Positions 1 to 11,290 of a DNA stretch of 64,000 nt are shown here, piece by piece; position 1 is the stretch's first letter, and every line of letters begins with the position of its first letter. Where the stretch lies: the NCBI GenBank assembly GCA_031763025.1, contig JASSKH010000014.1:14065974-14129973 (forward strand), given 5' to 3'. The notes under the pieces were generated by a model, which was not told the origin of the DNA, did not search any database, and saw only the letters and a list, made by a program, of their open reading frames with translations. This stretch comes from Macrocystis pyrifera (Eukaryota > Sar > Phaeophyceae > Laminariales > Laminariaceae). A program made the position numbers and the translations under genes.

Positions 1-3000
1 TTCGACCCCACCGTACTAAAAACAAGACTAATACTCAAAACAATACTGAAATATAGTCATGTGAGGCCGACCACCGTACTAAAATCAAGTCATGTGAGGC
101 TGACCATACTAAAACCAAGACCTGTGAGGCCGACCATACTAAAATCAAGTCATTTCATGCCGACCATACCAAAATCAAGTCATGTTTGGCCAACCATGCT
201 AAAACCAAGTCATTCCAGGCCGAACATACTAAAACCAAGTCATTCCAGGCCGACCATAATAAAATCAAGTCATTCCATGCCGACCATACTAAAATCAAGT
301 CATCTGAGGCCGATCATACTAAAATCAAGTAAATTCATGCCGACAACAATAAAATCAAGTCGAGTAACACCATCCATACTAAAAGCAAGTCACGTAATGA
401 AGAACATACTAAAACCAAGTAATTTTAATCGACCATACTAAAATTAAGTCATTTAATCAAGATCTTACTAAAACCAAGTCATTTTACTCGATCATACTGA
501 AATCAAGTCATTTTACGCCAACCGTACTAAATTCAAGTCATTTCGACCCCACCGTACTAAAAACAAGACTACTCAAAACAATACTGAAATATAGTCATGT
601 GAGGCCGACCACACTAAAATCAAGTCATGTGAGGCCGACCATACTAAAATCAAACCATCTTGTGCCGACAATACTAAAATCAAGTCGACTGATGCCAACA
701 ATACTAAAATCAAGTCATTTGAGGCCGATCATACTAAAATCAAGTCATTCCAGGCCCACCATACTAAAATCAAGTCATTCCAGGCCGACCATACTGAAAT
801 AAAGTCATGTGAGGCCGACCACACTGAAATCAAGTCATGTGAGGCCGACCATGCCAAAATCAAGTCATGTGAGACCGACCATACAAAAATCAAGACATGT
901 GAGGCCGACCATACTAAAATTAAGTCATGTGAGGCCGACCATACTAAAATCAAGTCATTTAATCAAGAACGTACTAAAACCAAGTCATTTTACTCTATCA
1001 TATTGAAATCAAGTAATTTTACGCCAACCGTACTAAATTCAAGTCATTTCGACCCCCACCGTACTAAAAACAAGACTACTCAAAACAATGCTATAAGATC
1101 AAGTCATTTCAGCATGACCATACTAACATCAAGTTATTTCAACATGACCATATTAAAATCGAGTCATTTCAAAATAACCATTCTCAAATCAAGTCATTTC
1201 AACATGACCATCCTAAAATCGAATCATCTCGGTACGACTATGCGAAATCCAAGTCATTTCAAGGTGACCGTACTACAATCGAAGCATTTTGATATGATCA
1301 TACTAAAATCAAGTCATTTCAACATGACCATACTAAAATTAAGTCATTTCAATATGAAAATACTAAGACCAAGTCATTTCAACATGACCATGCTAAGATC
1401 AAGTCATTTCAACATGACCATACTAAAACCAAGTCATTTCAAAATGACCATAATAAAATCAAGTCATGTCAACATGACCATGCTAAAATCGAATCATCTA
1501 GGTACGGCCATGCGAACATCAAGTAATTTCAAGGTGATCATACTAAAATCAAAGCATTTCTAAATGGCAATACTAAAATCAAGTCATTTCAACATGACCA
1601 TACTAAAATTAAGTCATTTCAATATGACAATACTAAGATCAAGTCATTTCAACATGACCATACTAACATCAAGTCATTTCAACATGACCATACTATAAAT
1701 CAAGTCAATTCAAAATGACCATAATAAAATCAAGTCATGTCAACATGACCATGCTAAAATCGAATCATCTAGGTACGGCCATGCGAAAATCAAGTAATTT
1801 CAAGGTGATCATACTAAAATCAAAGCATTTCTATATGGCAATACTAAAATCAAGTCATTTCAACATGACCATACTAAAATTAAGTCATTTCAATATGACA
1901 ATACTAAGATCAAGTCATTTCAACGTGACCATACTAACATCAAGTCATTTCAACATGACCATACTAAAACCAAGACAATTCAAAATGACCATAATAAAAT
2001 CAAGTCATGTCAACATGACCATGCTAAAATCGAATCATCTCGGTGTGTGTGTGTGTGTGTGTGTTCTTCACATTAAACCGTTCTTCTACTCGTCGACATC
2101 CAGCAAGCCCAGTGTCCGTGCTGATTCTTCACCCTAGAAAGATACGAGCTCTGTGGTCACAGACTACGACACAGACATAACACACCGTAATGCATTAATA
2201 GCCTACGTAATACCATGCCTTCGCACTAGGTGCGGCCGACACAACATACATACATACGCCAGCAACCAAAATACACCATAAAGAAAGAGAAGCAACGAAA
2301 AAAACCAAACCGAAAAAGAACAAGAAAAAGGTACGACCATGCGAAAACCAAGCAATTTCAAGGTGATCATACCAAAATCAAAGCATTTCTATATGACAAT
2401 ACTAAAATCAAGTCATTTCAACATGACCATACTAAAATCAAGTCATTTCAAAATGACCACATTAAAATCAAGCTATTTCAATATGACCATACCAAAATGA
2501 GGTCATTTCAACATGACCATACTAAAATCAAGTCATTTCAACATGACCATACTAAAATCAAGTCATTTCAACATGACCATACTAAAATCAAGTCATGTCA
2601 ACATGACCATACTAAAATCAAGTTATTTCAACATGATCATACTAACATCAAGTCATTCCAACATTACCATACTAACATCAAGTCATTCCAACATTACCAT
2701 ACTAATATCAAGTCATTTAACATTGACCATACTAAAATCAAGTCATTTCTATATGACCATACTAAAATCAAGTCTTGTCGAAACGACTATACGAGAACCA
2801 AGTCATTTCAAGGTGACCATACTACAATCAAATCATTTCGGTACGACAATACGAAACCTAAGTGATTTCAACATGACCATGCTAAAATCAAGTCATTTCG
2901 AGACGAACACAACATACAAAACTAGTCATTTCAACATGACAATACTAAAATCAAGTCATTTCAACATGACCATACTAAAATCAAGTCATTTCAACATGAC

Positions 3001-3700
3001 CATACTAAAATCAAGTCATTTCAACATGACAATACTAAAATCAAGTCATTTCAACATAAACATACTAAAATCAAGTCATTTCACACTGACCATACTAAAA
3101 TCAATTCATTTCAATATGACCATAATAAAATCAAGTCATTTCGATAAGACCATACGAGAACCAAGTCATTTCAAGATGATCATAATAAACTCAAGTCATT
3201 TCGATACGACCATACGAGAACCAAGTCATTTCGAAATGACCATACAAAAATAAAAATCGTTTCGGTACGACCATACGAAAATCAAGTCATTTCAAGGTAA
3301 CCATACTAAAATCAAGTCATTTCGGTATGACCATACCAAAACCAAGCCATTTCAACATGATCATACTAACATCAAGTCATTTCAACATGACCATACTGAA
3401 ATCAAGTCCTTTCAACATGACCATACTAAATAAAGTCATTTCCACATGACCATACTAAACTCAATTAATTTTTTCTGTCCATGCTGAAATCTAGATAATT
3501 TTACCCTCAAAATCATGTTGTTTTGCCATGCAACACTAAAACAAAGTCATTTTGCGCCTGCGATACTTAAGCACAATAATTTCATGTTGACCATACTAAA
3601 ATCAAGTGATTTCAATATGACCAGACTAAAATCAAGTCATTTTTGCAGACCTCGATAAAATCGAGTTACTTTTGCCGAAAATACAAAGATCAAGTAACTT
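1..3700. repeat. 30-bp minisatellite array with higher-order repeats
   Basis: A unit of about 30 bp repeats almost without a gap: a core close to CCATACTAAAATCAAGTCAT plus a variable ten bases. The variable part is mostly GTGAGGCCGA in 1-1085 and mostly TTCAACATGA from 1086 on; the last 250 bp decay. Higher-order periods are visible. The landmark TACTAAAAACAAGACTA recurs at 14, 555 and 1062 (about 540 and 507 bp), and AAAATGACCATAATAAAATC recurs at 1441, 1712 and 1982 (270 bp, nine units). Because 30 is a multiple of three and the unit lacks stops in several frames, long open frames appear by chance. The array is interrupted at 2045-2330 and then resumes in register. Confidence 0.95.
2045..2330 (+). 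mobile_element. Dispersed insertion inside the minisatellite
   Basis: Non-repetitive sequence splits one 30-bp unit exactly. The unit reads ..ATCTCGGT before it and GTACGACCATGCG after it, and undisturbed sister units read CTCGGTACGACTATGCG. GGT is present at both edges (2042-2044 and 2330-2332), so a 3-bp target duplication is possible. The insert starts with a (GT)n run, carries TTCTTCACATTAAACCG and CCAGTGTCCGTGCTGATTC, and ends in an A-rich tract. A closely similar copy lies at 22025-22297. The class is unresolved: an LTR-derived fragment or a SINE-like element with an A-rich tail are both possible. It has no coding capacity. Confidence 0.75.
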
Positions 3701-4010
3701 CTTCTATGGTAAGACCCGTACGACCTAACTCAAACTCGAGGCCGGCATTAGCTGTACCGCTCGAGCGAGTCAACCACCCCAGACGACTCGAAGAAAGATA
3801 CGTGAATTGTTAACGAAATGAAAAGGAAATGACGGCCGTGTGCGATGTCTCACACCAGAAGCAGTTCCGTTTTATATCCAAATAAAAACTTTTCAATAGA
3901 CTTGGGGCCGGATGTCCCGGATAGCCCGCCGTGTAGACCACATCCGTTATACCATAGTCCATTCCACTTATGACACCCGGGGATGTGTACCGCTAACCCC
4001 TGATGATCAC
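3701..4010. other. Spacer between two related arrays
   Basis: This stretch lacks the 30-bp unit apart from a decayed edge. No gene, RNA or transposon end is visible. Confidence 0.5.
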
Positions 4011-6590
4011 ACTTCGACTCCGCAACACTAAAACAATTCATTTCGTGCCCACCATTCTCAAACCAAGTAATTTCAGAACGACCATACTAAAATCAGGCTC
4101 ATTTTTTTCGACCATGATGAAATCGACATTTTTTATCGATTATACAAATATGAAGTTGTTTTTTCACCATACCGAAACACAATAATTTCGTGCCCACCAT
4201 ACTAAAACCAATAAATTTCGGATTGGTCATAGCAAAATCAAGTCATTTCTTCGACCATGATATGATCGAGTTAATTTCGTTGACAATACCAAACTATCAA
4301 GTTGTTTTTCACCATACCAAAACCAAATCATATCGTGCCCACCATACTAAAACCAAGTAATTTCAGATTGTTCATACTAAAATCAAGTCATTTTTTCGAC
4401 CATGACAAAATCGAGTTATTTTTGTCGACAATACAAAAATATCGAGTTTCTTTTCACCATACCAAAACCAACTCATTTCGTGCCCACAATACTAAAACCA
4501 AGTAATTTCGGATTGGTCATACTAAAATCGAGATATTTTTTCGACAATGATGAAATCGAGTTATTTTTGTCGACAATACAAAAAATATCGAGTTTCTTTT
4601 CACCATACTAAAACCAAGTCATTTCGTGCCCACCATACTAAAACCAAGTAATTTCGGATTGGTCATACTAAAATCAAGTCATTGTTGCGACCACGATGAA
4701 ATCGTGTTATTTTTGTCGATAATTTAAAAATATCAAGTTTTTTTTCACCATACTAAAACCAAGTCATTTCGTTCCCACCATACTAAAACGAAGTAATTTC
4801 GGATTGGTCATACTAAAATCAAGTCATTTTTTCGACCACGATGAAATTTTGATATTTTTGTCGACAATACAAAAAATATCAAGTTTTTTTCCACCATACT
4901 AAAACCAAGTCATTTCGCGCCCACCATACTAAAACCAAGTCATTTCGGTTTGGTCATACTAAAATCAAGTCATTTTTTTTCGACCACGATGAAATCTTGT
5001 TATTTTTGTCGACAATACAAAAACATCAAGTTTTTTTCACCGTACTAAAACCAAGTGATTTCGTGCCCACCATACTAAAACCAAGTAATATCGGATTGGT
5101 CATACTAAAATCAAGTCACTTTTTCGACCACGATAAAATCGAGTTATTTTTGTCGTCAATACAAAAATATGAAAAAAAAAATTACCATACTAGAACCAAG
5201 TGATTTCGAGCCCTCCATACTAAAACCAAGTAATTTCGGACTGTTCATACTGAAATGAAGTCATTTTTTCGACCACGATGAAATCTTGTTATTTTTGTCG
5301 ACAATACAAATAATATCATGTTTTTTTCACCATACTAAAACCAAGTCATTTCGTGCCCACCATACTAAAACCAAGTAATTTCGTGCCCACCATACTAAAA
5401 TCAAGTCGTTTTTTTGTCCATGATAAAAACTTGTTATTTTTGTCGACAATACAAAAATATCAAGTTTTTTTTCACCGTACTAAAACCAAGTCATTGAGTG
5501 CCCACCATACTAAAATCCAAGTAATTTCGGATTCGTCATACTAAAATCAAGTCATTTCTTCGACCATCATAAAATCGACTAACTTTCGTCGACAATACCA
5601 AAATATCATTTTTTTTTCACCATACTAAAACCAAGTCATCTCGTGCCCACCATACTAAAACCAAGTAATTTCAGATCGGTGATACTAAAATCAAGTCATT
5701 TTTGCGACCATGACAAAATCGAGTTATTTTAGTCGACAATACTAAAATATCGAAAAAAAATTCACCATACTAAAACAAAGTCATTTCGTGCGCCACCATA
5801 CTAAAACCAAGTAATTCCGGATTGGCCATACTAAAATCAAGTCATTTTTTCGACCATGATAAAATCGAGTTATTTTTGTTGACAGTACCATAAATACGAA
5901 TTTTTTTTTCACCATTCTAAAACCAAGTCATTTCGTGCCCTCATACTAAAACCAAGTAATATCAGATCGGTAATACGACAATCAAGTCATTTTTTCGACC
6001 ATGACAAAATCGAGTTATTTTCGTCGACAATAACTAAAATATCAAGTTTTTTTCACTATACTAAAACCAAGTTATTTTGTTCCCACGATACTAAAACCAA
6101 GTAATTTCGGATTGGTCATACTAAAATCGAGTGATATATCAAGTTGTTTTTCACCATACCAAAACCAAGTCATTTCGTGCCCACTTTACTAAAACCAAGT
6201 GATTTCATATTTACCATACTAAAACCAAGTAATTTCGTGCCCACCACACGAAAACGCGTACTTTCAGATACTATACTAAAATCCAGTCAATTTGTCGACC
6301 ATCGAAAAATCGGATTCATTCCGGCCAACACACTAAAATCAACTTTTTTCTCCGACCATACTAAAACCAAGTAATTTACTGTTTACCACACTAAAAACAA
6401 GTAATTTCAGAACACCATACTAAAAACCAGCCGATTTGTTTTTACCATCGTCACATCGAGTTCATTCCGTCCAACACACCAAGATAATGTTTTTGTCGCC
6501 GACCATACTAAAACCTACTACTAATTTAGTGCCCACCACACTAGTACCAAGTAATTTCAGATAGACCATACTGAAATCAAGTCATTTATT
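4011..6590. repeat. ~146-bp satellite derived from the 30-bp unit
   Basis: Successive copies begin with TTTCACCATACTAAAACCAA near 4597, 4742, 4888 and 5034, giving a period of about 146 bp. Each copy contains about five 30-bp-like modules: two with CATACTAAAACCAAGTNATT, one with CATACTAAAATCAAGTCAT, one with CGACCATGATGAAATCGAG and one with GTCGACAATACAAAAATATC, plus a T run. The modules match the neighbouring minisatellite core, so this is probably a higher-order form of the same family. Copies decay after about 6100. Confidence 0.9.
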
Positions 6591-7015
6591 TCGTAAATGG
6601 TAATATCGTCGACTACAAACATCAGAATCACCTTTTTTGTTTATGCCATACTTGAGTCGCCTCAGTCACGCAGGGCATACCTGTGTTCATCGTACCCGGG
6701 TCAGAACCGCGTTGATGTGGAGTTCGTCACGCCCGAGAGGTATGGTTTATTGCTGAACCAACAAGTTTTGGTTGAACGGGATTCTAACGAAATGCGGCTG
6801 CACCACTCCGTGCGGTGCAGACGATATCAACCCTCGCAGAAATCGAGGTGTACGAATGATCGGGAGACGTGCGACAGAGTTGCCGTTTGATTTGGGCACT
6901 CAAACTCAGTGAAGGAGCCCCTGCCAAGAAATAAATACTCGCGTCACCGCCGTAGATTCCTACGAAACACCTTGTTCCAACTTGGTGCTTAATCTGACAA
7001 AACACACATCTGTAT
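6591..7015. other. Transition sequence without a recognised gene
   Basis: An open frame of 97 codons (6597-6890, +) resembles no family I know and has no supporting context. Toward the right edge the sequence grades into the 340-bp family (GGAGGCCCACCAACTA). Confidence 0.4.
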
Positions 7016-8440
7016 AATATTACAAGATGGAGGCCCACCAACTATCCTGATCATATCCTCAATCACCCCCGGACGATGTGTGGCAGCAGCGGTCGTCTGC
7101 AAGGACACAAATCATCGCAGGGCCGCCGTAAACCAGTGCAAAAACACCGTGTTCTCACTTCTTACTTCCAATCTGACAAAGACACATCGGTACGCACTAC
7201 TAGCTGAATTAGCGGGCGAAATGATCGTTCAAGGTAAATACGTCGAGCCGTTCCCTTCTGATCCCAGCCGTACGCTGATCCCACCCGGGTATGATCCCAT
7301 TTGGTACCCTTCCCCTTTCACAAGGTACAGTAGTACAGAAATTTATTCTTTGCCCTCTGCATGAGCCGCGGGCGGCCCACCAACTACCCTGATCCCATCC
7401 ACAGGCACTCCACCGGATCACGTATGTGTGGCAGCAGCGCTGGTCTGCAAGGACGTTAATCCTCGCAGGATCCCCGTAGATTACTACAATACACTTTGTT
7501 CCCACTTGGTACTGGCAATCTGACCAACACCCATCTGTACGTTGTACTAGACAACGTCTCGGGGATAAATGTTCACCCTGGTAAACACGCGGTGCGGACC
7601 TTTCTTTTATCCTTTCCATCCTGATCCCAGCTTTCCATCCTGACCCCACCCGGAGATGATCTCATTTAGGGTTAAGTGCTCCCATTCACAAGGTGCAGAA
7701 CTGATATCAGCCCTCCGCAGGAGCCGCCGGAGGCCCACCAACTATACTGATTCCATCCACAGGCACCCTACCGGACGATGTGTGGCAGCAGCGGTCGTCT
7801 GCAAGGACACAAACCCTTGCAGGACCGCCGTAGATACTACAAAACACTACTGCAAAACACCCCGTGCCCAATTCGTGCTCGCAATCAGACCAACACACCT
7901 CATATCACTCGACAATTTATGGGGTGAAATATTCACTCAAGGTACACAGGCAGTGCGGACCTTCGAGCCTTTCCCTCCTTATCCCAGCCGCGCCCTGATC
8001 CCACCCGGATGTGATCCCATTTGGTACCCTGTTCCCATCCGCAAGGTGCAGAAATGATAAGGAGCCGCCGGAGGCGCCACCAACTACCCTGATCCCATCC
8101 ACAGGCACCCCACCGGCCTATGTTTCGCAACAGCGGCCGTCTGCGAGGGCGTGAATCCTCTCAGGACCGCCGTAGTTACTACAAAACACCCTGTGCCCAC
8201 TTCGTGCTCACAATCAGACCAACACCCATCAGTACAAACTACTAGACAATGTTCATTCAAGGTAAACAGGTGGTGCGGACCTTTAAGCATTTTCCTCCTG
8301 ATCCCAGCCACACCCTGATCCCACCCGGATATGATCCCATTTGGTACCCTGCTCCCATCCACAAGGTGCAGAAATGATATTAGCCCTCCGCAGGAGCCGC
8401 CGGAGGCCCACCAACTACCCTGATCCCATTTGGTAATTCG
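7016..8440. repeat. ~340-bp tandem repeat, four units
   Basis: The landmark GGAGGCCCACCAACTACCCT recurs with small changes near 7034, 7374, 7731, 8068 and 8400, giving periods of 332-357 bp. Each unit also carries GATGTGTGGCAGCAGCGG, CAGGACCGCCGTAGAT, CAATCAGACCAACACCCATC, GATCCCATTTGGTACCCT and CAAGGTGCAGAAATGAT. Short open frames on both strands are shadows of the repeat. Confidence 0.9.
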
Positions 8441-9720
8441 AATATTTTGAAACTTTTCCCGTTTGACACCCTGCTCCCACTTAATGGTTTAGAGATATAC
8501 TTAGCCCTCGGCAGGGCAGGCGGAGAATACTACAAATCACCCTGTTCCAATTGAGTACGTTGAATCCGACGAAAACCCCTCCCATTTATCGCGCTGTTCC
8601 CACCCAGAAGGTGTAGAAATGAAATCATCCCGGTGGAAGAAGCCGCTGGGGACCCACCGGGCACCCTGATCTCATCCAGAGACACAGCTCGGGCGATAAT
8701 CCGTCTATTGTTTCACCAATAGGTTCGATGCCCGACCCCGCGTATGCGAGTTCGTACATTTTTACTTGTTGCTTCTGCCGTGTCTGCGGACGATTGTTAT
8801 TCCTCTGAAAGGGATCAGGGTGCTTTGTACTGATCTCCGGCCACAACATCATTTATGAGCTATGTGTGTAGGTGTGCATGATCTTGCTCAAACCGTGATG
8901 CATGTCCCAGACGCCACAGGCGGGAGCAGGGTGCCAACGGGATCACACCCGGGTTGGATCAGATCGGAGTCGTGCCTGCCTATAATTTTAGTTTGCGTTT
9001 GCCACCCTGCTTCCGTTGGTACCTCGATCTCGCCGTGGGCCCTTCCCATTTGGCACCTTGCTCCCGCCCACAAGGTGCAAAAATAGAATCATCCCTCCGA
9101 AGAGCCACCGCAGGCCTACCAGCCACCCTGATCCCACCCGAAGGCACAGCTCGGGCTCAAAACCCGTCTTTGTTTTCGCCAATCAGCTCCCGCATATGCG
9201 AGTTCCTATATTTTTCTTTGCTAGTTTCGTGTCTGGGGACGATTTCTGCAGCTCTGAGTGGGATTGGGGTGTTTGTATTACGGGAGACCATAGTAAATAG
9301 GACCCTACACACAAAAACTATATGTTTCCCTTTTTTTACTAGCAGTATTTGGTCCTATTTACGATGGTCCCCCGCAATGGTAATCTCCTGCAACAATTTT
9401 ATTTGTGAGCCTTGGCGGTGGGAGCAGGGTGCCTAATGGGATCACTCCCGTATATTGTTGTTTTTGCGTTTGGCACTCTGCTCCCGCTTGGTACCTCGAA
9501 TCTGCCGAAACCGCTTCCCATTACCACCCACAAGGTGCAGAAATATAAATATTTCAGAAATTTAAATATTTCTTCGCACGAGCCGCAAGAGGCCCACCAC
9601 CTACCCTGATCCCATCCAGAGGCACAGTTCGGGCGCAGGAACCGTCGACTATTTCGCTAATCGGTTCGATTCCCGCATATGCTAGTTCGTATGTTGGCAC
9701 CCTGCTCCCACCTAGGGTTA
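8441..9720. repeat. ~460-bp tandem repeat related to the 340-bp family
   Basis: The landmark CACAAGGTGCAGAAAT appears near 8609 (diverged), 9071 and 9531, so the period is about 460 bp. Each copy continues with GCCACCGCAGGCCTACCA-like sequence, CCCTGATCCCATCCAGAGG, CACAGCTCGGGC and TCCCGCATATGCGAGTTCGT. The first third is shared with the 340-bp family. The middle copy is interrupted by a MITE (9278-9377). Confidence 0.8.
9278..9377. mobile_element. Palindromic MITE, copy 1 of 5
   Basis: Imperfect terminal inverted repeats of about 26 bp start TTACGGGAGACCATAG and end CGATGGTCCCCCGCAA. The interior contains TTTTTTTACTAGCAGTATTT, shared with the copies near 22.8, 23.6, 28.0 and 38.1 kb. It interrupts a 460-bp unit. 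It has no coding capacity, and no clear target duplication is visible at this copy. Confidence 0.85.
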
Positions 9721-9984
9721 GGGTCCCCCACACGATACTACAACAGCCCTCGCTGACCAAGGCGCGGGTGCCGTTGCCCAAGCAGCGGGCTCCAGCATCA
9801 AGGGTTGGTAGCAGGTGCTGAGGAGGAACCAGCCTCTGGCTGTCAGCAACCTCATCCTCGTGGGGACCTTTTTATGGTGGCGGTGGGCGACGTGGAGGGG
9901 AAAACCAATCTCCATCCATCGCTGCAGAGTCGATGGCCGATCAACCCGTGAAGACATACCCGCGGAGTGAAACAAGCCACTTAG
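9721..9984. other. Single-copy spacer, no recognised gene
   Basis: The composition differs from both flanking arrays. Several short open frames exist, but none resembles a known family. Confidence 0.4.
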
Positions 9985-10530
9985 GACAAAGCTTTAGAAG
10001 CGGATTGGGGTTCGGGTTAGAGTTCGCGTTAGAAAAAAATGATATCCACAAAGGCTCCTCCTCACCCATTGCTCGCATCTACTTTTTGAAATCGGGAGGT
10101 TTACGTTTATTGCTAGCCAAGGTCGGCGGAGGAGCAGATAACCATGGTCTCGTGACCAGGAACAATAAACAAGGTGTTGTGACGTAGAAAAAAAAACAAA
10201 CCACTTAGCTTTAGAAGCGGGTTGGGATTTGGGTTAGAGTTAGCGCTAGAAAAAAATGATATCCACAAAGGCTCCTCCTCACCCATTGCTGGCATCTACT
10301 TTTGAAATCGGAAGGTATACGTTTACTGCGGAGGAGAAGATCACCATGGTCTTGTGGCCAGGAAAAATAAACAGGGTGTTGTCACGTAGAAACAAAAACA
10401 AGACACTTAGGACAAAGCTTCAAAACAAAATTGGGGTTTGGGTTAGAGTTAGCGTTAGAAAAAAAAGATATCCACGAAGGCTCCTCCTCACCCATTGTTC
10501 GCATTAACTTTCGATATCGCAAGCTATATT
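9985..10530. repeat. Three ~210-bp tandem units with telomere-like wording
   Basis: The units start near 9990, 10208 and 10412. Each contains GGGTTTGGGTTAGAGTTAGC followed by GTTAGAAAAAAATGATATCC, GGCTCCTCCTCACCCATTG and ACCATGGTCTYGTGRCCAGG. The GGGTTAG-type words resemble degenerate telomeric repeat but form no true telomere array. The same GGGTTAGGGTTAGCGTTAG wording recurs at about 16060-16085. Confidence 0.85.
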
Positions 10531-11290
10531 TATTTTGCTAATCAAGTCGCTCTGTCATCCCGGTCGCCTGTTTTTGCCGCCCACACCACCACCCCAGGTC
10601 TATTTCGGCTTCACAAGGTGTGTCGGGTCTCCAGCCCGTCTCGCGGTTGATCGGGATTTTGATTTTTTGAGAAGCCGAGCCGGTCACGCTGCTGTAAACT
10701 TTGGCAGCTGTCAAAACTGAAAATACAAGCTCTGCCGCCAGGCGGCAGCCAAAAAGGGATTAGGACAGACGTTGTATACGACGTCTTCGTCGACACCACG
10801 AGGTCGTCGACACATTAATTGTCGCTGGCCCTGGTTCACGGCGAGACACTAAAGTTGGCAGGATAAAGGCAGATCGTAGCGACCTCGCGCTTCGGACGGC
10901 AGCGCGGAAATTCAGGATATGTAAGAGTGCCGGATGACACTACCTCGGAAGTAGTGCAAGCCCAGCATGATACGCAAATCATTGACAAATCATTGAAGCA
11001 GAGTTGCCTGGCTGTTCGTCAGGAACGTCTGCGTAAACAACATGGGCAGGAGTGTGGCGGGGGGGTACAACTGGACGGACAAACGGTCGATTCGTTTGGT
11101 ATAAAAAACAATCGACGAAGGGTTTCGGTTTCGTTGACACTCGATATTTTGTTTTTGTTTTTACCGTGCGGGCGCTGACAGGGCAAGCAAGCGTCGGTTG
11201 AGTCCCATGCACCGCTGGCCTTTTGTCCGACCATACCCACGTTGAACTCGGGGTCGAGATACAGCGATGTACGCCCGCTAACGTATGTAC
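10531..11290. other. Stretch without a recognised gene
   Basis: It contains a Ser/Thr- and Arg-rich mixture of short open frames with no family resemblance, and no tandem structure. It leads into the 200-bp satellite. Confidence 0.4.

Noticed and set aside
1-3253. Long Lys/Ser/His-rich open frames in the 30-bp array as a real repeat protein
   Set aside because: Several frames and both strands are open because the unit lacks stops; no start context, no supporting neighbour. Kept only as a low-interest check.
4011-6590. Regular repeats considered as a CRISPR array
   Set aside because: The modules are contiguous and mutually related with no unique spacers, and the genome is eukaryotic.
9655-9690. 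GGTTCGATTCCC as a tRNA T arm or SINE B box
   Set aside because: No flanking stems pair and no A box at the right distance; it is part of the 460-bp repeat.
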